In this document: piece after piece, positions 60,675 through 64,000 of the stretch
Numbering within the stretch: position 1 is the first letter of the stretch
Layout: every line of letters starts with the position of its first letter
Origin: JAAXPZ01 sp965215705
GTDB taxonomy: Bacteria > Campylobacterota > Campylobacteria > Campylobacterales > Sulfurovaceae
Reading direction: 5' to 3'
Length of the DNA: 64,000 nucleotides
Assembly (NCBI GenBank): GCA_965215705.1
Contig: CBDCEE010000003.1
Location: forward strand, 62,001-126,000
The notes under the pieces: generated by a model
What the model saw: only the letters and a program-made list of their open reading frames with translations
Told to the model about the DNA's origin: nothing
Databases searched by the model: none
Position numbers and translations under genes: made by a program

Positions 60675-62408
60675 ATGAAAACTTTTAAGATATGGGAAAA
60701 GTGCTGTGTGCTATTTGTCCTACTAGGCGGCATTCTGCTGGCAGCAAACCCCAGAGCGGTCATCATCTTCGATGCCAGTGGGAGTATGTGGGGACAGATA
60801 GAGGGTACGCCCAAGATCACTATCGCCAAGGAGGCACTCAAAAAAGTCGTCAGAGACTGGAATCCCAGTACCGAATTAGGACTCACCGTCTATGGGCATC
60901 GCACCAAAGGCGACTGTAATGATATCGAGACAGTGGTACCAGTAGGCAAAGTAGATCCTGCACGCCTCATCTCTCAGGTAGAAGCCATACAGCCCAAAGG
61001 CAAAACACCCATCAGCAGAACACTTAGAAAAGTGGCCAACCAACTCAGGCAGAGCGAGGAGGCTTCGACCATCATCCTCATCTCGGATGGCAAAGAGAGC
61101 TGCGATGCCGACCCCTGTGCCACTGCCAAAGCACTCAAGGCAGAGGGGATCCATGTCGTCGCCCATGTCATCGGCTTTCATGTGGATGCACAGACTGATG
61201 CTCAGCTCTCATGTATCGCTGAAGCCACAGGAGGGGAGTACTTTTCTGCCCAAAATGCCAGTGATCTGAATGATGCCACGGGAAAGATCAGCAAAAAAGT
61301 GGAGACACCCAAGCCCAAACCAAAACCAAAAATGCTCAAAGAGAATCTCTCGGTTACTACCTACCTGCCCCAAAAGAATCCAATCAGCAGTAACGACATC
61401 ACAGTGTATCAATCCAGCATAGATGAGTTTGGTAAAAAAGAGCTCAAAAAGATCACATTCAAACCTTTTACAAGCCATGCTGTATTTACACTCCCTGAGG
61501 GAAACTATACGGTCAGATCCCATGAAGGAAATGTCGTTGCTGAAGCGAATGTCACACTCTTACCAGGAGAGAAAAAACAGCTAGACCTGATCTATCGCGG
61601 GGGTGTGCTCCATGTTACGGCCTATCAAAGTAATGGTGAGAAATATTCTAGTGATAAGATCTCAGTAAATAAGGCAGTAACGGATGAGTTTGGCAAAAAA
61701 ACTGTAGAGAAGGTGGCATTTGTTCCATTTACAGATACGGCTACCTTTTATCTACCTCCAGGAGAGTACATACTAAAAGCCCACAAGGGCAAGATACATA
61801 CCCAGAAAAAGATAACACTACGCAATGGTGAACGTCTGGATACAAAGCTGGTCTATGAAGGGGCAGGTAAGCTAAGGGTCTATGCCACACTCTCAGAAGG
61901 AGGTAAGCCCATCGGTAGTAAAAGTATCACTGTCTACAAAGAGAGTAAGGATGAGTTTGGCAAATCATCACTGGAAAAAGTCACATGGAAACCTTATCCC
62001 TCCACAGTGACATTTGATCTGCCTGCTGGAGAGTATGTCGTCGAGGCAGGCGCCGGAAGTGCATGGGCAAAAGTACCAGTCAAGGTAGCCTCAGGCAAAG
62101 GAGTGGAAGTACCTGTCGTACTCCATGCAGGAAAGCTTAGAATTATCACTGTGATAAAAGGTAAAAATGTAAGTCCTGAATCTGTTACTGTCTCCAAAGA
62201 GATCATGGATAGTTTTGGTAAACCTGCTTTAGAGAAGTTTACTTGGGTGCCTTATCCTCGTGGTACTGCCAATTTCATCTTACCTGAAGGGGAGTATGTT
62301 GTACAGGCTATCTCCAGAGACAGGTCTGCTAAAGGCAAGCAGAAGGTCAAAGTAGAGGCAGGTAGAGGGGTAGAGGTAGAGCTTGTATTGCAAGAGAAGG
62401 GAGAGTAA
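60675..62408 (+). CDS. Secreted VWA protein with four repeated FGK modules
   Basis: 577 residues. After a signal peptide (cleavage near LLAA) a VWA domain (about 27-205) has an intact MIDAS: DASGSMWG at 33-40, Thr in GKTPIS and Asp in LISDGKESC. A Pro/Lys linker (PKPKPKPK) follows. Then four tandem modules of about 85-90 residues start near 224, 308, 395 and 485. Each has D-E/S-F-G-K, K-x-x-x-K-x-T/A-W/F-x-P-Y/F and L-P-x-G-E-Y-x-V. The modules look like PEGA-type beta domains. It resembles surface VWA adhesins; ligand unknown. Confidence 0.8.
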   Translation: MKTFKIWEKCCVLFVLLGGILLAANPRAVIIFDASGSMWGQIEGTPKITIAKEALKKVVRDWNPSTELGLTVYGHRTKGDCNDIETVVPVGKVDPARLISQVEAIQPKGKTPISRTLRKVANQLRQSEEASTIILISDGKESCDADPCATAKALKAEGIHVVAHVIGFHVDAQTDAQLSCIAEATGGEYFSAQNASDLNDATGKISKKVETPKPKPKPKMLKENLSVTTYLPQKNPISSNDITVYQSSIDEFGKKELKKITFKPFTSHAVFTLPEGNYTVRSHEGNVVAEANVTLLPGEKKQLDLIYRGGVLHVTAYQSNGEKYSSDKISVNKAVTDEFGKKTVEKVAFVPFTDTATFYLPPGEYILKAHKGKIHTQKKITLRNGERLDTKLVYEGAGKLRVYATLSEGGKPIGSKSITVYKESKDEFGKSSLEKVTWKPYPSTVTFDLPAGEYVVEAGAGSAWAKVPVKVASGKGVEVPVVLHAGKLRIITVIKGKNVSPESVTVSKEIMDSFGKPALEKFTWVPYPRGTANFILPEGEYVVQAISRDRSAKGKQKVKVEAGRGVEVELVLQEKGE

Positions 62409-62927
62409 ATGAATCATAAAAAAGTAAGATTAATGCATCTAGGTAGGTGGGTACTCATCACAGTAGCTGTATTGCTATTTGTTGCATGTGGTGGAGATGA
62501 AAAATCAGAAGTTAAGGTTGCTAGAAGTGGTGTTACTCAAAAGGCAACACATCTTTATTATGATGGAGAAATCCATGGCAGTGTTGATGGAAAGTCGTTT
62601 GTTTTTGGGTACAAGGAGGGTAAAAATGCAGAGCTTCGTACGCGTGGAGATGTGCGAGAATTTACTATAAAGTTTGTTGCAGAGGGCAACATTATCGTCA
62701 TCATTGTAAATCAATATCATGGTACAGGAAGCTATGATAAAGAGCTCAATGTGATCTGGCAAACGATGAAGAATGTAGGCAAGCTTTTGATACTGAAGGA
62801 GAAAAAAATGCTTCTTGAAGAGACAGAGGGTGGGATCATATCAGACTTTACCATAACAGGAGAGACGGCAAAGCATAAGGAGATCAAAATCATAGGTTCT
62901 TTTAAGCTTAAGGAGAGAGAACACTAA
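62409..62927 (+). CDS. Lipoprotein, unknown function
   Basis: 172 residues. Lipobox LFVAC (Cys27), then GGDEKSE. The mature domain is beta-rich (HLYYDGEIHGSVDGKSFVFGY, TIKFVAEGNIIVIIV) and ends with a Lys-rich segment. Not recognised. It starts on the base after the VWA gene stop with AGGGAGAGTAA upstream, so the two are cotranscribed and the lipoprotein may anchor or assist the VWA protein. Confidence 0.65.
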   Translation: MNHKKVRLMHLGRWVLITVAVLLFVACGGDEKSEVKVARSGVTQKATHLYYDGEIHGSVDGKSFVFGYKEGKNAELRTRGDVREFTIKFVAEGNIIVIIVNQYHGTGSYDKELNVIWQTMKNVGKLLILKEKKMLLEETEGGIISDFTITGETAKHKEIKIIGSFKLKEREH

Positions 62928-62932
62928 AGCCA

Positions 62933-63022
62933 CCAACCAACACTGAGCAAACACTTCTCTGGCATGATGGGGTATGTGGTTCCTCGTTAGAGGCAGATAT
63001 TTCAGAATAGAAGGGGTAAAAA
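62933..63022 (+). promoter_or_regulatory. Conserved 90-nt leader, copy 4
   Basis: CCAACACTGAGCAAACACTT, CTCTGGCATGATGGGG, GGTTCCTCGTTAGAGG with a perfect CCTC/GAGG stem, then AAGGGG before the ATG. Very close to copy 3 in the first half and to copy 2 in the second. Confidence 0.65.
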
Positions 63023-64000
63023 ATGAAACGAATACAAACAAAAACAGTGATACAGGCCATGCTAGTGTCGACAACAATGGTATTTTTGAGTGCCTGTGGC
63101 GGTGGAGGTGGAGCAGCAGGTGGTGGTGCTGGAGATATAACGCCTCCAGTCATCACACTCAATGGCAATCAGACAGAGCGTATCATCGAGACCAACGCCT
63201 ATCATGATCCAGGTGCCACAGCGGTAGATGCAGTAGATGGTAATGTTGCAGTATCTGTATCGGGAAGTGTTGATACCACTACGGTAGGGCAGTATACACT
63301 GACATACACTGCCCAAGACAGTAGAAACAATGTGGCTACCGAGACCCGAACTGTCTCAGTGATTGCTGCACAGGTACTAAGAAACAGTATCCCGCTGACG
63401 CCTGCCAACTGTAAAGGTAACGTGGAGCAAGAGGGTAAAGATTACAATGGTAATGGTCAGCTGGATGCTGCCGAGATCACAAAAAGCACAGACAACTATA
63501 CCAACGGCACCCCTATCACACGAGCTGATCTGGAGACCAAGATAGCTAATGGCGATGATGTCACAGGTGTCAATACCTGCAAGATCACAGATATGAGTGA
63601 ACTGTTTAAAAACTATTTCGCATTCAATCAAGATATCAGTGGATGGAATATAGGTGCAGTCACCTCTATGAAAAAGATGTTTTTGGGAGCTGGAGCATTC
63701 AACAGTCCTCTTGACAGCTGGGATACCAGTAAGGTAGAAGATATGAGCTTTATGTTTTTTAAGGCTATAGCCTTCAATCAACCTGTCGGTAACTGGGATA
63801 CGAGTAAAGTAGAAGATATGAGTTTTATGTTCTCTCAAGCCAGAGCCTTTAATCAGAATATAGATAACTGGAAAATGGGAAAAGTAAAATACATGAGAGA
63901 TATGTTTGCACTGACAGATATGTTCAATCAAGATCTTTCAAATTGGGATGTTTCCAAAGCAGAGAATATGAGAGGTATATTTTATAGAGCCAAGGCTTTC
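63023..64000 (+). CDS. Lipoprotein with Ig-like domain and DUF285/BspA-type repeats (partial, runs off window)
   Basis: At least 326 residues, open to the window end. The signal is nearly identical to that of the gene at 59552 (MKRIQ-K-V-QAML), with lipobox FLSAC and a long Gly/Ala run. An Ig-like domain follows (PVITLNGNQTERI, HDPGATAVDAVDGN, QYTLTYTAQDSRNN), as in DUF5011-type domains. From about 190 there are repeats with MSELFKNYFAFNQDISGWNI and KVEDMSFMF, the DUF285 pattern of bacterial surface proteins. It is the fourth gene with the conserved leader. The end lies beyond base 64000. Confidence 0.78.
   Translation, partial: MKRIQTKTVIQAMLVSTTMVFLSACGGGGGAAGGGAGDITPPVITLNGNQTERIIETNAYHDPGATAVDAVDGNVAVSVSGSVDTTTVGQYTLTYTAQDSRNNVATETRTVSVIAAQVLRNSIPLTPANCKGNVEQEGKDYNGNGQLDAAEITKSTDNYTNGTPITRADLETKIANGDDVTGVNTCKITDMSELFKNYFAFNQDISGWNIGAVTSMKKMFLGAGAFNSPLDSWDTSKVEDMSFMFFKAIAFNQPVGNWDTSKVEDMSFMFSQARAFNQNIDNWKMGKVKYMRDMFALTDMFNQDLSNWDVSKAENMRGIFYRAKAF

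Noticed and set aside
56982..63022. Conserved leaders as integron attC sites
   Set aside because: There are no paired RYYYAAC and GTTRRRY ends, no overall palindrome, and no integrase in the window.
56982..63022. TGGCATGAT in the leaders as sigma-54 promoters
   Set aside because: The GC required 10 bases after the GG is absent in all copies.
63377..63931. 184-residue minus-strand frame in the DUF285-type gene
   Set aside because: Antisense of repeated coding sequence; the plus strand has a clear lipoprotein and repeat structure.

Overview
The window looks like chromosome of a marine or vent-type Campylobacterota (epsilonproteobacterium), most like Sulfurovum. The reasons are the tandem dynamin-like GTPases and SbmA-type gene, an ArsRS-type two-component system, a CetB-like PAS protein, glyS, putA with a Campylobacterota-like C-terminal extension, a bacterial arginine kinase, and many haem c and lipoprotein genes at moderate GC. 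No rRNA, tRNA, CRISPR array or prophage was recognised.

Layout. 1-5.5 kb: two dynamin-like GTPases overlapping an SbmA/BacA-like transporter, then a small hydrolase. 5.5-10.3 kb: a cytochrome c, a haem-binding protein, an OmpR/histidine kinase pair and a nine-haem lipoprotein. The cytochrome, haem-binding and nine-haem promoters share CATTTTCA repeats 11 bp apart, so they look like one regulon. 10.4-13.9 kb: LysE exporter, arginine kinase, exported Hsp20-like protein, DUF190 protein, beta-carbonic anhydrase. 13.9-17.9 kb: a hybrid histidine kinase gene broken by two insertion sequences (IS30 and IS1595 families); removing both with one target copy each restores an exact 673-codon frame. 18-22.4 kb: PAS protein behind a G10 tract, a frameshifted small gene, a SixA gene with an ATC where the start should be, SDR, FosA-like enzyme, M20 peptidase. 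22.4-27.8 kb: HisKA_2-type two-component pair followed by four lipoproteins, three behind a shared promoter box. 27.8-33.3 kb: flavin reductase, lipoprotein, TrhA/hemolysin III, then a five-gene minus-strand operon (Spy-like, ArsR-like, ArsS-like, FetB, YbaK). 33.5-41.2 kb: polar amino acid ABC operon flanked by two related promoter repeats, a ribbon-helix-helix plus unknown-protein cassette, and putA. 41.3-44 kb: VWA protein, GNAT, M15 peptidase, chorismate mutase. 44-48.7 kb: sufBCDE and a DUF59 gene behind a strong promoter and a long structured leader. 48.7-55 kb: LysE, quinone reductase-like protein, tandem Usp, glyS and three genes behind it. 55-64 kb: a second HisKA_2-type pair, divergent from an island of repeat-rich lipoproteins and a VWA protein; four of these genes carry the same ~90-nt leader.

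The most unusual content is the pair of parallel islands (22.4-27.8 kb and 55-64 kb). Each has a paralogous sensor/regulator pair beside lipoproteins, and one lipoprotein in each shares the same ~60-residue N-terminal module. I infer a duplicated, environmentally regulated cell-surface system. Other candidates are the repeated 90-nt leader, the suf leader RNA, the RHH cassette with a diverged remnant 3.3 kb away, and several possible slippage or phase-variation tracts. All functional calls come from reading motifs; no database search was run.
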